NCBI GenBank assembly: GCA_964229355.1
Contig: CAXRDE010000002.1
Location: 1-64,000, forward strand
DNA length: 64,000 nucleotides
Direction of reading: 5' to 3'
From: CAXRDE01 sp964229355
Lineage (GTDB): Bacteria; Cyanobacteriota; Sericytochromatia; UBA7694
Below, piece by piece: positions 17,474 to 26,379 of the stretch. Position 1 is the stretch's first letter; each line of letters opens with the position of its first letter. The translations under genes were made by a program, and so were the position numbers. The notes under the pieces are model-generated. The model saw only the letters and a list, made by a program, of their open reading frames with translations, ran no database searches and was not told where the DNA came from.

Positions 17474-19256
17474 GCAAGCTTTCTAAGCCCTTTAAGACAT
17501 TACACCCTCTATAAAAGGCCGTATCCAGACCCAGTTTCTGGTATGCGGCTTTTTGCTCGCCGGGGTTTCCGGCCAAAATCCACTGTACCTGAGGGTGAGC
17601 TTCTTTGAGTCTGGGCAGAACCGTAGGCAAGAGCTCCTCATAGGTGCTGTCGCTGCTGCAAAAGACAAAGTGCGTGGCTGGCGTTGCGCCGGTGCTGGAA
17701 ACATCCATGGTTTGCGCAACATACTCCATCAACCCTTCCGGGCTGGCCAATACAGGACTGCGTTCAGGCACAAGGCCTACACAGGCAAAAACCCCTTCCA
17801 TAAACTCTGCCCGTGGACGATACCCCGGCTCCAGGCAAAGCAAATGAACGTGTGTATTTTGCCAGGCCCTTTGTTCCCGTAGGTCTTCAAAGGCTTTGGC
17901 TGGCCGTTGCGGAGGTAAGGGGTCAATACCGTTCTCCACGTGGTAGTCAGGCACCTGGGAGGTGGGTAAAATATGGCTGGTGTGCAGAGACTCCGTGGCC
18001 AGGGCATAAAGATTGGTACCCACAATGACATCTTTGCGGGTTTCGGCGGCGCGCTGACGCAGGCTGGCGACCTGTAAGACTTCTTGTTGCAGACGTCCGG
18101 TACGCAGCTCCATTTCAAGGCCCCCCCGTTGTTCGATGCCCTGAAAGTGTGCCCAGGCCGCTTCAGCCAGTTCATGGGTCAGGTTTTCGAGAAAATAGCT
18201 GCCACGGGCAGGATCCAGCAGGGGAGCAAAGTAGGTTTCGTGTTTGAGCACCAGCTGAATATTGCGGGCCATACGGCGGGCAAAGCGATCGGGAATGCCA
18301 TTGACCTCGTTAAAGGCGTTGGTGGCCAGGCCGTCGACCCCACCCAATACCGCTGCAGTGGCGCCCAGGGTTTGGCGCAGATAATTGCTATGAATGTCGT
18401 AGCGACTAAAGTTGCGCCGCAGGGTGGTGGCGTGGATGGTCATGCTCTGGGCTTCGCACTGGTAAACCCGTGCCAGACGGTGTAATAAAAAGCGCAGGGC
18501 CCGCATTTTGGCTAAGTCCATAAAGAACTGTGTGCCCACGCTGGTTTTGACGCGGGTGGCCGCCAAAATGGCTTCGCAGCTGACGCCGGTATCTAAAAGT
18601 TTTTGAAAGACTTCCACGCAAGTGCCAAGAATAAAACTGAGTTCTTGTACCGCATTGGCTCCTGCTTCGGCATAGGGCAAGCTTGAGACCTGTAAAAGAT
18701 AGCGCAGGGGGCGCTCCCGCTCGGCTTGCTGACGAAACAAGCGGCGCAAACTTTTGTAAGCGGGAATGGAACTGGCGGTGTAGCCCTCTACCCAGTGTCC
18801 GATGGGATCCAGCAAAATACCTTGAACGGGTAAATCCGCTTCCATCAGCTCGGGTCCCATGTGGTGGACACGCAGGTACAAGGGTAGATCTGCCGGGGCC
18901 TGGGGAAGTTGTTGCAATAAATCGGCTTCGCCGCAGAGACGGCCGTCTATTTCTGCGGCTTCTAAGCCCTGCTGATGGTCATGGGTAATTTCTTGTAAAC
19001 AGCGGGCCAGGTCGGGATCGCGATAGAACTGACAAATTTGCCAGCTTTCACGGGGCTGAATTTGAATTTCCTGGCGAGGCCGGGTGGTGTAAAGTCCCTT
19101 GTAAGTCAGACCTTCATAGGTTTTTTTATAAAGGGTACGCTCGAAGTCTGCGCCTTTGAGCGCCTGTTCAGCGACGGCCTTCCAGGTGTCTGTGTCCGGG
19201 ATGGCAAAGTGAGCTGACAGGGTTTCGGCGGGGGATTGATGTTTAGATGGTGTCAT
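17454..19256 (-). CDS. mutA: Methylmalonyl-CoA mutase small (beta) subunit
   Basis: Non-catalytic partner of the B12-dependent enzyme interconverting methylmalonyl-CoA and succinyl-CoA in propionate metabolism. The 600 residues contain a mutase barrel domain: WKAVAEQALKGADFERTLYKKTYEGL, then LTHELAEAAWAHFQGIEQRGG and the usual GTNLYAL. A C-terminal Rossmann-like domain (FVFCSSDSTYEELLP, WILAGNPGEQ) lacks the DxHxxG cobalamin-binding motif, as expected for MutA. The catalytic subunit gene mutB, normally immediately downstream, is absent: a kinase gene converges there instead. A standalone mutase-like role cannot be excluded, but the missing B12 motif argues against it. Confidence 0.87.
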   Translation of the reverse strand: MTPSKHQSPAETLSAHFAIPDTDTWKAVAEQALKGADFERTLYKKTYEGLTYKGLYTTRPRQEIQIQPRESWQICQFYRDPDLARCLQEITHDHQQGLEAAEIDGRLCGEADLLQQLPQAPADLPLYLRVHHMGPELMEADLPVQGILLDPIGHWVEGYTASSIPAYKSLRRLFRQQAERERPLRYLLQVSSLPYAEAGANAVQELSFILGTCVEVFQKLLDTGVSCEAILAATRVKTSVGTQFFMDLAKMRALRFLLHRLARVYQCEAQSMTIHATTLRRNFSRYDIHSNYLRQTLGATAAVLGGVDGLATNAFNEVNGIPDRFARRMARNIQLVLKHETYFAPLLDPARGSYFLENLTHELAEAAWAHFQGIEQRGGLEMELRTGRLQQEVLQVASLRQRAAETRKDVIVGTNLYALATESLHTSHILPTSQVPDYHVENGIDPLPPQRPAKAFEDLREQRAWQNTHVHLLCLEPGYRPRAEFMEGVFACVGLVPERSPVLASPEGLMEYVAQTMDVSSTGATPATHFVFCSSDSTYEELLPTVLPRLKEAHPQVQWILAGNPGEQKAAYQKLGLDTAFYRGCNVLKGLESLLKPVKR

Positions 19257-19372
19257 GGGCCTCGACCTTCGACATGTTTTTGTGGGTATTTTAACCGATT
19301 TTGGCGTGGGCTGGTTTTCGCGACCTGGCTTTGCCGTTAAAATGAAGACAAACCCAAAGGTGAGGTCCTATC

Positions 19373-19678
19373 ATGAAAAATGAAACCGTAGAACAAATCT
19401 ATGCCCGCTATGAAGCGAATCAAGACGTGTTTATCGATGTGCGTCAACCCGAAGAATGGGAAGAAGGCGTGATTCCCGGGGCAAAAACCATTATGCTGGC
19501 GGAACTGCCTGAGCATTTAGATAAATTAGACAAAGATGCCTCTTATGTGATGGTGTGTCGCAGCGGTGGCCGCAGCGGTCGCGCGCAGCAGATGATGGCA
19601 GCAGCAGGCTTTTCACAGGTGGTGAATTTTGATGGCGGCATGCTGGCCTGGTACGATGAAGGCCACCCTACAGATTAA
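19373..19678 (+). CDS. Single-domain rhodanese-like protein
   Basis: A 101-residue rhodanese domain with the active-site loop CRSGGRS (C62), which carries persulfide sulfur in active members. Family features are the substrate-side FIDVRQPEEWEEGVIPGAK and the closing FDGGMLAWYDEGHP. The start has AAGGTGAGG nine bases upstream. Role is likely sulfur transfer or redox signalling in the cytoplasm; the acceptor is unknown. Divergent from mutA, and its 3' end overlaps the convergent phosphoesterase gene by 11 bases. Confidence 0.9.
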   Translation: MKNETVEQIYARYEANQDVFIDVRQPEEWEEGVIPGAKTIMLAELPEHLDKLDKDASYVMVCRSGGRSGRAQQMMAAAGFSQVVNFDGGMLAWYDEGHPTD

Positions 19679-20531
19679 AGGTGTTGGCCAGACGGGGGCT
19701 GCCGTAGTCGGCAGCTCCGACACATACCCGAATATTGGGGTAAACCCAGGCGTCGTGTACATTGTGTGTATGGCCCGCCAATACTGTTAAGCGATGCTGC
19801 GGGTGTTGGCTCATGACGCGGCAAAGCATGTCGCCAACCGCCCGACAGGTAAAGTGGGGGGCCCAGTGGTCATCGGCCATGTCGGTGCCATACAGACAGG
19901 CCTCTCGAAAAGGGGGTGGGTGCATCAGTAAAAACACCTGGGGTGCGGCCTGTAAGGCCTTGATGAGACGGGGCTCTAAAAACACGGCTGCTTCTTCGCC
20001 CAGATCCTTTAGCTTTTGTATCAGGGCTTCACTGAGTGGTCTTTCTCGCCGTGCTTCGGCACTTAAAGCATCGGTGTCGCCATTGGCGGTATTTAACTCC
20101 GCAATTTTACGAAAGTCTTGCAGGCGAATCCAGCTTTCTTGCACCCGCCCATTGCCCCCGTCCCCCCAACTGCCGTGGCCAATCAGGCGCGTGGTGGCGG
20201 TTAAGGCAATCCCGGTGGCAGACGTGGCGGGCAACCAATGCAACAAGGGGTGTTCAGCGGTTAGGGCGGCCATCTGCTCCCGCACCGCGGCAATGCTGCC
20301 ATGGTAGTAGTCGTGATTGCCCAATACAAAATACACAGGTACTTCAAGAGCCTCAGCAACCCGGATTAAATCCTGCCGCAAGCGCGGCGCTTCGGAGAGA
20401 TCCCCTGTTAAACACACCCCGTCTGGCCGGACGGCTTTGACCTCGGCAATAAAGTGGTCAAAAGCCTCGTCATCACACTGATCCAGGTGAATGTCCGTAG
20501 CCCAGCTCAAACGGTAGTCGGGCGTGTTCAT
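19668..20531 (-). CDS. Calcineurin-like metallophosphoesterase
   Basis: A 287-residue cytoplasmic phosphoesterase. The di-metal motifs are in order: D13 and H15 in ATDIHLDQ, GD (43-44) in LTGDLSE, GNHD (71-74), a histidine in LLMHPPPF near 205 and GHTH near 254. These are the five blocks of the superfamily. Substrates vary widely (cyclic nucleotides, phosphodiesters, phosphoproteins) and cannot be read from the sequence. Four bases downstream of pheT, so co-transcribed with pheS-pheT. Confidence 0.88.
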   Translation of the reverse strand: MNTPDYRLSWATDIHLDQCDDEAFDHFIAEVKAVRPDGVCLTGDLSEAPRLRQDLIRVAEALEVPVYFVLGNHDYYHGSIAAVREQMAALTAEHPLLHWLPATSATGIALTATTRLIGHGSWGDGGNGRVQESWIRLQDFRKIAELNTANGDTDALSAEARRERPLSEALIQKLKDLGEEAAVFLEPRLIKALQAAPQVFLLMHPPPFREACLYGTDMADDHWAPHFTCRAVGDMLCRVMSQHPQHRLTVLAGHTHNVHDAWVYPNIRVCVGAADYGSPRLANTFNL

Positions 20532-20534
20532 GGG

Positions 20535-22631
20535 CTAGGCTGCGCCATCCCGCACTTTGTAACCTGCGGCGTCTAAGGCCTGCATGGTGCGGTGCTGCAC
20601 GTCGCTGATTTCTTCGGGCTGCAGGGTATGATCCGGGGCGGCAAAGGTGATTTTAAAGGCCAGACTCTTTTTGCCCTCGCCAATATTGTCACCCATATAC
20701 ACATCGAAAAGTTCCACCGCTTTGACTTTATCGTCGACGGCCCAGATGGTGTCTTCGACGTCGGCAATGAGGGTTTTGGCCTCGCAAATCATGCTGATGT
20801 CAAAGGGCACCGTGGGGTAACGCTGCACCTTTTCAAAGCTGGCTTCAGCGCTCTGACACGCCAGTAGGGTATCCACGTCGATGTCAAAGAAACCCACCAC
20901 CGCTTTTATATTGAGGTTTTCGGTGATCTGCGGGTGTACCTGGCCTACATAACCCACAGACTGGTCGCCCAAAAACAATTGGGCGGTGCGGCCAGGGTGA
21001 CCCCAACTGGGCACCTGTGTGGCCGGACGAAAGCGCAAACGCTCTGCAAAGGGCAATTGCGCAAACAGATTCTCCATGGCGCCTTTTAAACCGTAATAAC
21101 AGTCTGCACTCTGCTGGCTCCATGCCTTTTGGGTCATCATGCCCGCCAGGGCAAAACGATCGTGCTCAAAGCGGCCAGCGGCTTTGGGGGCAAATACCCG
21201 TTCCAGCTCATAAAACTGAAAGTTTTTTTGAAAGCGCAGATTTTCGGCGGTAATTTTGAGCAGGTTGGGCATTAAGCTGGTGCGCAGACGATTTTGGTCG
21301 CTGGCCAGGGGATTGGCCAACGCGATGTGCTCTTCGGGATTGAGTCCCACCGCGCTGAGCAGTTGATCGCCCACAAAAGCGTAGTTATACACCTCATAAA
21401 AGGCCAAATCACGACTTAAAATGTCGCGCAATTGCCGCTGCAAGCGGTGCAGCGGAGAAACCTCTACCGGCTGTACGGGAATATGGGGGGCCACCGCCTC
21501 AATATTGTCATAGCCAAAGACCCGGCCTACTTCTTCTACTAAATCCATGGGAATCGACACATCGCCAGTGGCGCGGAAGCTGGGCACGGTGACGCGCAGG
21601 GGGCCCTGGTCGCCCTTGTCGGCATCTAAGGGTTCCACGGTAAACCACAGGCGCTCTAAAATGTCGCGAATTTCGCTGTGGGGCAGTTGGGTGCCGAGGC
21701 GTTGGTTAATAAAGTCAAAAGACGTCTCAATTTGCGTGGGGGCTTTGTGACTCAGGCCGGCACTGAGGAAAGGCGTCAACAGACGCGCTTCGGGACACAT
21801 GGTTTTGAGCAGGGTCATAAAGCGTTCGGTGACGGTTTGCAGTTGTAGCGGGTCTAAGCCCTTTTCAAAGCGCATCGAAGACTCGCTGCGCAAGTTTAAG
21901 GCGGCGGCGGTGCGACGCACGTGGGTGGCGTGAAAATTCGCCACTTCAAGCACTAAGGTGGTGGTGCTTTCATTGACTTCGGAATTGGCGCCGCCCATGA
22001 CACCGGCCAGGGCCACGGCTTTTTCGGCATCGGCAATCACCATCATGGTGTCCGTGAGTTTGTGTTCGCTGCCGTCGAGAGCCGCAAAGGCTTCTCCTGA
22101 CTGAGCCAGGCGCACGGTAATGCGATCCCCGGCAATACGCTGGCGATCAAAAGCGTGCATGGGTTGCCCCAATTCAAACATGACGTAATTGGTCAAGTCC
22201 ACAATATTGTTGATGCTGCGCGCGCCCACTTTTTCGAGCCGATCCACCAGCCACTGGGGCGAAGGCCCCACCTGAATTCCGTCAATGACCACGGCACTAT
22301 AGCGCGGGCAAATTTCAGGGGCCACTTCAATGCGGACTTGCAAGGGGTCAGTGGCTTGTTCTGGGTAGGCCCAGTCGCCCTGGGTTAATGCGCTCAGGGG
22401 TTTGAGACTTTGTCGGTAGACCGCCGCGAACTCGCGCGCAAAACCATAATGCCCCCACAGATCAGGACGGTGGGTCAGGGATTTGTTATCGATGTCGTAG
22501 ACGGGGTCTTCACCGTGGAATTCGATGCCTTCGATTTCTGCGGTGGCCAGGGTCATGCGACTGCCAATGGCTTTGGGATTGCCGTCAATGGCTCCGGTAT
22601 AGTCTTGAATCCAATCCAATGAAACTTTCAT
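20535..22631 (-). CDS. pheT: Phenylalanine-tRNA ligase beta subunit lacking the N-terminal EMAP/OB tRNA-binding domain
   Basis: Beta chain of the alpha2-beta2 enzyme that charges tRNA-Phe. The 698 residues fall about 100 short of the usual bacterial length of near 800. The N-terminus (VSLDWIQDYTGAIDG, TLATAEIEGIEF) runs straight into the B1 domain (DIDNKSLTHRPDLWGHYG), so the OB-fold inserted at this point in most bacterial PheT is missing. B3/B4 editing, B5 and the catalytic-like core follow, and the C-terminal anticodon-binding FDX-ACB domain is intact (RYPTVPFDISMI to YKVRDG). The reading frame is unbroken. Two bases separate it from pheS. Confidence 0.93.
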   Translation of the reverse strand: MKVSLDWIQDYTGAIDGNPKAIGSRMTLATAEIEGIEFHGEDPVYDIDNKSLTHRPDLWGHYGFAREFAAVYRQSLKPLSALTQGDWAYPEQATDPLQVRIEVAPEICPRYSAVVIDGIQVGPSPQWLVDRLEKVGARSINNIVDLTNYVMFELGQPMHAFDRQRIAGDRITVRLAQSGEAFAALDGSEHKLTDTMMVIADAEKAVALAGVMGGANSEVNESTTTLVLEVANFHATHVRRTAAALNLRSESSMRFEKGLDPLQLQTVTERFMTLLKTMCPEARLLTPFLSAGLSHKAPTQIETSFDFINQRLGTQLPHSEIRDILERLWFTVEPLDADKGDQGPLRVTVPSFRATGDVSIPMDLVEEVGRVFGYDNIEAVAPHIPVQPVEVSPLHRLQRQLRDILSRDLAFYEVYNYAFVGDQLLSAVGLNPEEHIALANPLASDQNRLRTSLMPNLLKITAENLRFQKNFQFYELERVFAPKAAGRFEHDRFALAGMMTQKAWSQQSADCYYGLKGAMENLFAQLPFAERLRFRPATQVPSWGHPGRTAQLFLGDQSVGYVGQVHPQITENLNIKAVVGFFDIDVDTLLACQSAEASFEKVQRYPTVPFDISMICEAKTLIADVEDTIWAVDDKVKAVELFDVYMGDNIGEGKKSLAFKITFAAPDHTLQPEEISDVQHRTMQALDAAGYKVRDGAA

Positions 22632-22633
22632 GT

Positions 22634-23653
22634 CTAAAACTGCTCCAAAAATTTCAGGTTGCCGCTTTGGAAGTGGCGAATATCGTCGATGCCATAGCGC
22701 ATCATGACCAGGCGGTTAAGGCCCAGGCCAAAGGCAAAGCCGGTGTAGACATCGGGATCGATGTCACAGGCGCGCAGCACGTTGGGGTGTACCGCACCAC
22801 AGGGCAAGAGCTCGACCCAGCCCTCGTGTTTGCAGACCGCACAGCCGTCGCCACTGCAGATCAGGCAGCTAATATCCAGTTCAAAGCCGGGTTCCACAAA
22901 AGGAAAAAACCCGGGACGCAGACGCACTTCCACGTCTTTCTTGAAAATTTCGCGCAGCAGGGCCCGCATGACGTAAATCAGGTTGGCCACTGAAATGTCT
23001 TTGTCGATCATTAAGCCTTCCACCTGATAAAACGTGTTCTCGTGAGAGGCGTCGGTGGCCTCATAACGGAACACCCGACCGGGGGAAATCCCGCGCAGGG
23101 GAGGTGTGGCGTTTTTCATGGCGCGAATTTGCACCGATGAGGTATGGGTACGCAAGAGGCGGCCATTGTCGAGCCAGAAGGTGTCTTGCATATCGCGGGC
23201 GGGGTGATCTTTGGGAATGTTCAGGGCTTCAAAATTGTGGTAATCGTCTTCGAGTTGTGGGCCGTCAAAGACCTGAAAGCCCATGGAACGAAAAATATCT
23301 TCAATTTCGTATTGAATTTGGGTCAGCGGGTGCAAATGACCGCGCACCGTAGTTTTGCCAGGGGCGGTGACATCAAGCCATTCACGGCTGTCGATGTCCG
23401 CAAAACGATTGGCTTTGAGTGCGGTTTCGCGATCCTTCATGGCGGTTTCGATGGCGGAACGGGTGGTGTTGACCACCTGGGCCACCTCTTTTTTTTCGTC
23501 GGGGGGAAGTTGACTCATTTGGCCAAAAAAGCCTTTAATGAGCCCTTTTTTGCTGAGGTATGTACTGTGAACCTCTTTTAAGTCCGCATCGGACTGGGCA
23601 GAAGCAATGGCTTCAAGCGCTTTTTCGCGGGCGGCATGAACAGTATCTAACAT
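22634..23653 (-). CDS. pheS: Phenylalanine-tRNA ligase alpha subunit
   Basis: Catalytic class II subunit that activates phenylalanine and transfers it to tRNA-Phe. The 339 residues begin with a coiled-coil arm (MLDTVHAAREKAL), chosen at ATG 23653 because CGGAG lies eight bases upstream; the frame extends to a TTG at 23704 without a ribosome site. Class II motif 2 (RVFRYEATDASHENTFYQVEG) and motif 3 (FGLGLNRLVMMRYGIDDIR) are clear, with the Phe-pocket FFPFVEPGFELD between them. A Cys cluster CLICSGDGCAVC replaces the usual short loop after FELD and may bind zinc or be structural. First gene of a pheS-pheT-phosphoesterase operon. Confidence 0.95.
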   Translation of the reverse strand: MLDTVHAAREKALEAIASAQSDADLKEVHSTYLSKKGLIKGFFGQMSQLPPDEKKEVAQVVNTTRSAIETAMKDRETALKANRFADIDSREWLDVTAPGKTTVRGHLHPLTQIQYEIEDIFRSMGFQVFDGPQLEDDYHNFEALNIPKDHPARDMQDTFWLDNGRLLRTHTSSVQIRAMKNATPPLRGISPGRVFRYEATDASHENTFYQVEGLMIDKDISVANLIYVMRALLREIFKKDVEVRLRPGFFPFVEPGFELDISCLICSGDGCAVCKHEGWVELLPCGAVHPNVLRACDIDPDVYTGFAFGLGLNRLVMMRYGIDDIRHFQSGNLKFLEQF

Positions 23654-23716
23654 GGTTTGACTCCGAGGGTTTGCTCCGAGATTCGGGGATATTTCAAAGG
23701 CCAATCATAGCACAGG

Positions 23717-24139
23717 TTAGGGGTCTTGGAGCTGTTGAAGGGCCTCGTGAAACCGCTGTTGTTGCTGTTGCTGGGTAAAACGGGCAAAGTCTGTGCGCAG
23801 GCTATCGCGGCTCTGACTGTGGTCTGTATATTCCCAGGCGGCTTCTGCCAGACTGAGCAATTCAGGAATCACCTCTTTGTGCTCGGCCCACCAGGCATAG
23901 CGAGCGGCTTCAAGATAGAGACGCAGCAAGTGGGCCGCCTGACGTTGGGTGTTAAAGCCGTGGCTAAAGCGAGCCCGCAGTTTTGACGTTGCGCTGACCT
24001 GCGCCCGTAGCTGCCGCAACAGATCGTGGAGCAAGGCGCTTTGGGAAATGGGCATTAAGCCTTCTAAGGTGAGGGCTTTCTGCAAATGGGCCAATAACGC
24101 CAAACGCGCCGTGACCGGAGGCATGAAATCTTGAGTCAT
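23717..24139 (-). CDS. Small helical protein of unknown function
   Basis: 140 residues, predicted almost entirely alpha-helical, rich in Leu, Ala, Gln and Arg, with a poly-Gln stretch (Q7) near residue 125. No signal peptide, membrane segment or motif I recognise. ATG 24139 is the first start. It lies 63 bases upstream of pheS in the same direction and may share its transcript. Base composition matches the neighbouring housekeeping genes, which supports its being real. Confidence 0.6.
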   Translation of the reverse strand: MTQDFMPPVTARLALLAHLQKALTLEGLMPISQSALLHDLLRQLRAQVSATSKLRARFSHGFNTQRQAAHLLRLYLEAARYAWWAEHKEVIPELLSLAEAAWEYTDHSQSRDSLRTDFARFTQQQQQQRFHEALQQLQDP

Positions 24140-24240
24140 AAAAATAAAAGGGCTCCTGCTTGATGCATATCATGTTAACCCTTTCTTGCTGTGCTAATCT
24201 GAGCGTAAAGCAAAAATTCTTCACAAAGTAGGAACTTTCC

Positions 24241-24681
24241 ATGTTGGACTCGACGACCTTATTGGTCTCTATTACAAAGGCGGCCCATTTGTTGTCGGCC
24301 ATGGCCTGGATCGCCAGCTTGTTCGCGCTAGCGGCCCTGTTGCCCTTTCATATTCAGGCGACCCATGAAGCGGCCAAAGCCCGCCTGGTAGAGATTGAAC
24401 ACTTTTTACTGAAAAAAATTGCCAACCCTTTGCTTCTGGTGGTGTTGGTGCTGGGGGTTGCCAGCCTTGTGCAAAACCCGGTCTGGCTCAAAATGGGCTG
24501 GATGCATGCCAAACTTTTATTTGTGGTGTTTATTTGTGGCTACCATGGGGCACTGGCAAAAAGCCGCCGTGTGTTGGCTGAAGGGGGCGAAGTGAGTCTG
24601 GGTAAAGCCCGCGCCCTCAATGCCGTGCTTTGGGTATTGACCGCCGCCATTGTGTTTTTTGTGATTGTGAAGCCTTTTTAA
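24241..24681 (+). CDS. hemJ: HemJ-like integral membrane protein (protoporphyrinogen IX oxidase family)
   Basis: 146 residues with four predicted membrane helices. Family marks are the first-helix histidine in SITKAAHLLSAMAWIASLF, the conserved IEHFLLKKIANPLLL and GWMHAKLLFVVFICGYHG. HemJ oxidises protoporphyrinogen IX to protoporphyrin IX in heme synthesis; the two invariant histidines bind heme. It could alternatively be filed as a CopD/DUF2269-type membrane protein, but the GWMHxKL...YHG motif favours HemJ. One base precedes the next gene, so the three plus-strand membrane genes form an operon. Confidence 0.75.
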   Translation: MLDSTTLLVSITKAAHLLSAMAWIASLFALAALLPFHIQATHEAAKARLVEIEHFLLKKIANPLLLVVLVLGVASLVQNPVWLKMGWMHAKLLFVVFICGYHGALAKSRRVLAEGGEVSLGKARALNAVLWVLTAAIVFFVIVKPF

Positions 24682-24682
24682 G

Positions 24683-24964
24683 ATGACCGCTCTTGAAAAA
24701 ATTTGGCACCGTCTGGGTATGGTAGAAAGTCTCTCGCTGATCGTGCTCATGACCGTGGCCATGCCTTTAAAATACCTTTATGACCAACCCCTGCCCGTGC
24801 GTTATGTGGGCATGGCGCACGGGCTATTGTTTGTGGTCTACTGTGCGCTAACCGGTCTGCTCTTTCTCAAAGAAAGATGGCGATTTAGCTACGCGGTCGA
24901 AGCCTTTCTGGCCGCCTGGGTTCCCTTTGGTTTTTTAATTCTCGATCCTCCACAGAAACGGTAA
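24683..24964 (+). CDS. DUF3817 family membrane protein
   Basis: 93 residues with three hydrophobic segments. The pattern GMVESLSLIVLM...MPLKYL, then VRYVGMAHGLLFVVYC and VPFGFLILD is that of DUF3817. The family's role is unknown; it is often found in small membrane-protein clusters. It starts one base after the HemJ stop and sits 12 bases before the DUF421 gene. Confidence 0.8.
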   Translation: MTALEKIWHRLGMVESLSLIVLMTVAMPLKYLYDQPLPVRYVGMAHGLLFVVYCALTGLLFLKERWRFSYAVEAFLAAWVPFGFLILDPPQKR

Positions 24965-24976
24965 ACGCACACATCC

Positions 24977-25678
24977 ATGAAGCCCTTTGCGCTAGAGCGC
25001 CTTTTTTGGGGGAGCGATCCCTGGGGATTTTACGGCGAAATTGTCTTTCGCTCGCTGGTTATGTATCTGGTATTGCTGGTGCTGCTGCGTTTTTTGAGCA
25101 AGCGCGCTTTGACCCAATTGTCTATTTTAGAGTTTGGCATTGTGATTGTGCTGGGCTCTGCGGCAGGGGATCCGACGTTTTATAAAGATATTCCGCTGTT
25201 TCACGGAATTTTGGTGCTGCTGGTAATCGTGATTGTACAGCGCGTGTACACCTACTTTTTGCGCCACAATGAAACCGTTGAAACCGCCATGGAAGGCACC
25301 CCTATCTTGATGGTGTTGCACGGGGTGATTCAAAAAGATGCGCTGGCAGAAGCCCGTCTGTCTCAAGAAGAACTGTTTCAGCTGCTGCGCTGTCAAGGAA
25401 TCTCTCAACTGGGTGAGGTCAAAGCGGCGTATATGGAGCAAAGCGGTCAATTGAGCGTGTTTCAACGCGAAACGCCTTTGCCGGGGCTGGCTATTGTGCC
25501 CCCCTGGGATCTGCGTCAGCCGGTCGTGACCGAACAAGCTGTTGAGCAGGCGTGTGTGCAGTGTGGAAAATACCAGGAATCTCCTGAAGACGCGGTAAAA
25601 GCAACCCGCCGTGGGCAGTGTGTATACTGCGGACACGACGGGTTTACAGAGGCTGTTCAAAAGGGCGAGCCAGACTAA
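24977..25678 (+). CDS. DUF421 (YetF/YcaP) membrane protein with C-terminal zinc-ribbon-like motif
   Basis: 233 residues. Three N-terminal membrane helices (about 20-90) carry the DUF421 signature: RFLSKRALTQLSILEFGIVIVLGSAAGDP. The cytoplasmic alpha/beta domain follows (GTPILMVLHGVIQKDALAEARLSQEELFQLLR, VKAAYMEQSGQLSVF). Beyond the usual family end are CVQC and CVYC about 27 residues apart, a CxxC...CxxC pair consistent with a small zinc ribbon. DUF421 proteins are linked to membrane and spore physiology but their activity is not settled. Last gene of the HemJ-DUF3817-DUF421 operon. Confidence 0.85.
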   Translation: MKPFALERLFWGSDPWGFYGEIVFRSLVMYLVLLVLLRFLSKRALTQLSILEFGIVIVLGSAAGDPTFYKDIPLFHGILVLLVIVIVQRVYTYFLRHNETVETAMEGTPILMVLHGVIQKDALAEARLSQEELFQLLRCQGISQLGEVKAAYMEQSGQLSVFQRETPLPGLAIVPPWDLRQPVVTEQAVEQACVQCGKYQESPEDAVKATRRGQCVYCGHDGFTEAVQKGEPD

Positions 25679-25692
25679 GCATCCAGGAGCTT

Positions 25693-26379
25693 CTAGCTAT
25701 TGGGGCGAATCCATTTGCCTTCGGTGTCGAAGTAAGCTTCGCGGTAAAAGGGCTTCAGGTTTTCACGCTGGTTGAACAGAGCAAGTTCTGAGCTGTCGGC
25801 GGGTGCGATGCCGCCCAGCTTTGAGTCTTTGACCTCAAAGACGTAGCCATTGCTATACAGTTCAAAATCCCGCTTGGGGGTTACCATACGGCGACCGTCA
25901 AGGCGGGGCGGCAGCACGTAGCGGGCGGGCATTTTAAACTTTAGCTCACACAGGGGCCCCTCACAGCTTAACTGCATTTTGGTGGTATGCTCCAGGTTTC
26001 CCGAACGGTAAACGCCCTCCACCACAAAGCCCTGATTGGGTAAGCTTTTCTCTCGACTTGCCGAAAGTTGCGCCACATACTTCAGGGTATTGGCGTTGGT
26101 GCCGTGCATGTAAGGCAAGGTAAATTCTACGGTTTGGGCATCTTTATAGGGGTTGGCCATGCGTTCCGGGCGTTCAATGGGTGAATTCACCTGAATGCGG
26201 TGGGCGTCGTCGTGACTGCGCACTTTTTGTAGACCAAACCAGGTGCCCCCGATAATGCCGGCGGCCATGACAATGCCAAAGGCGTACATGCCCTGGCGGT
26301 AAACTTTAAAGAGACGGCCTTCCAGGGCTTCGTTATGCGTGTTGGTCTGTACTTCTGCGTCGTTTAAAAAATCTGTCAT
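25693..26379 (-). CDS. Single-pass membrane protein of unknown function
   Basis: 228 residues from ATG 26379, with GGTGGG just upstream. A short charged cytoplasmic N-terminus is followed by one membrane helix (about residues 27-48, AFGIVMAAGIIGGTWFGL). The outer domain is mostly beta, ends in YFDTEGKWIRPNS, and contains two cysteines (SCEGPLCELKF). No family recognised. It converges with the DUF421 gene, leaving 14 bases between the stops. Confidence 0.65.
   Translation of the reverse strand: MTDFLNDAEVQTNTHNEALEGRLFKVYRQGMYAFGIVMAAGIIGGTWFGLQKVRSHDDAHRIQVNSPIERPERMANPYKDAQTVEFTLPYMHGTNANTLKYVAQLSASREKSLPNQGFVVEGVYRSGNLEHTTKMQLSCEGPLCELKFKMPARYVLPPRLDGRRMVTPKRDFELYSNGYVFEVKDSKLGGIAPADSSELALFNQRENLKPFYREAYFDTEGKWIRPNS

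Noticed and set aside
24241..24681. CopD copper-resistance protein
   Set aside because: The conserved GWMHxKL...YHG segment and length fit HemJ better, and no copper-binding CopC-type partner is near.
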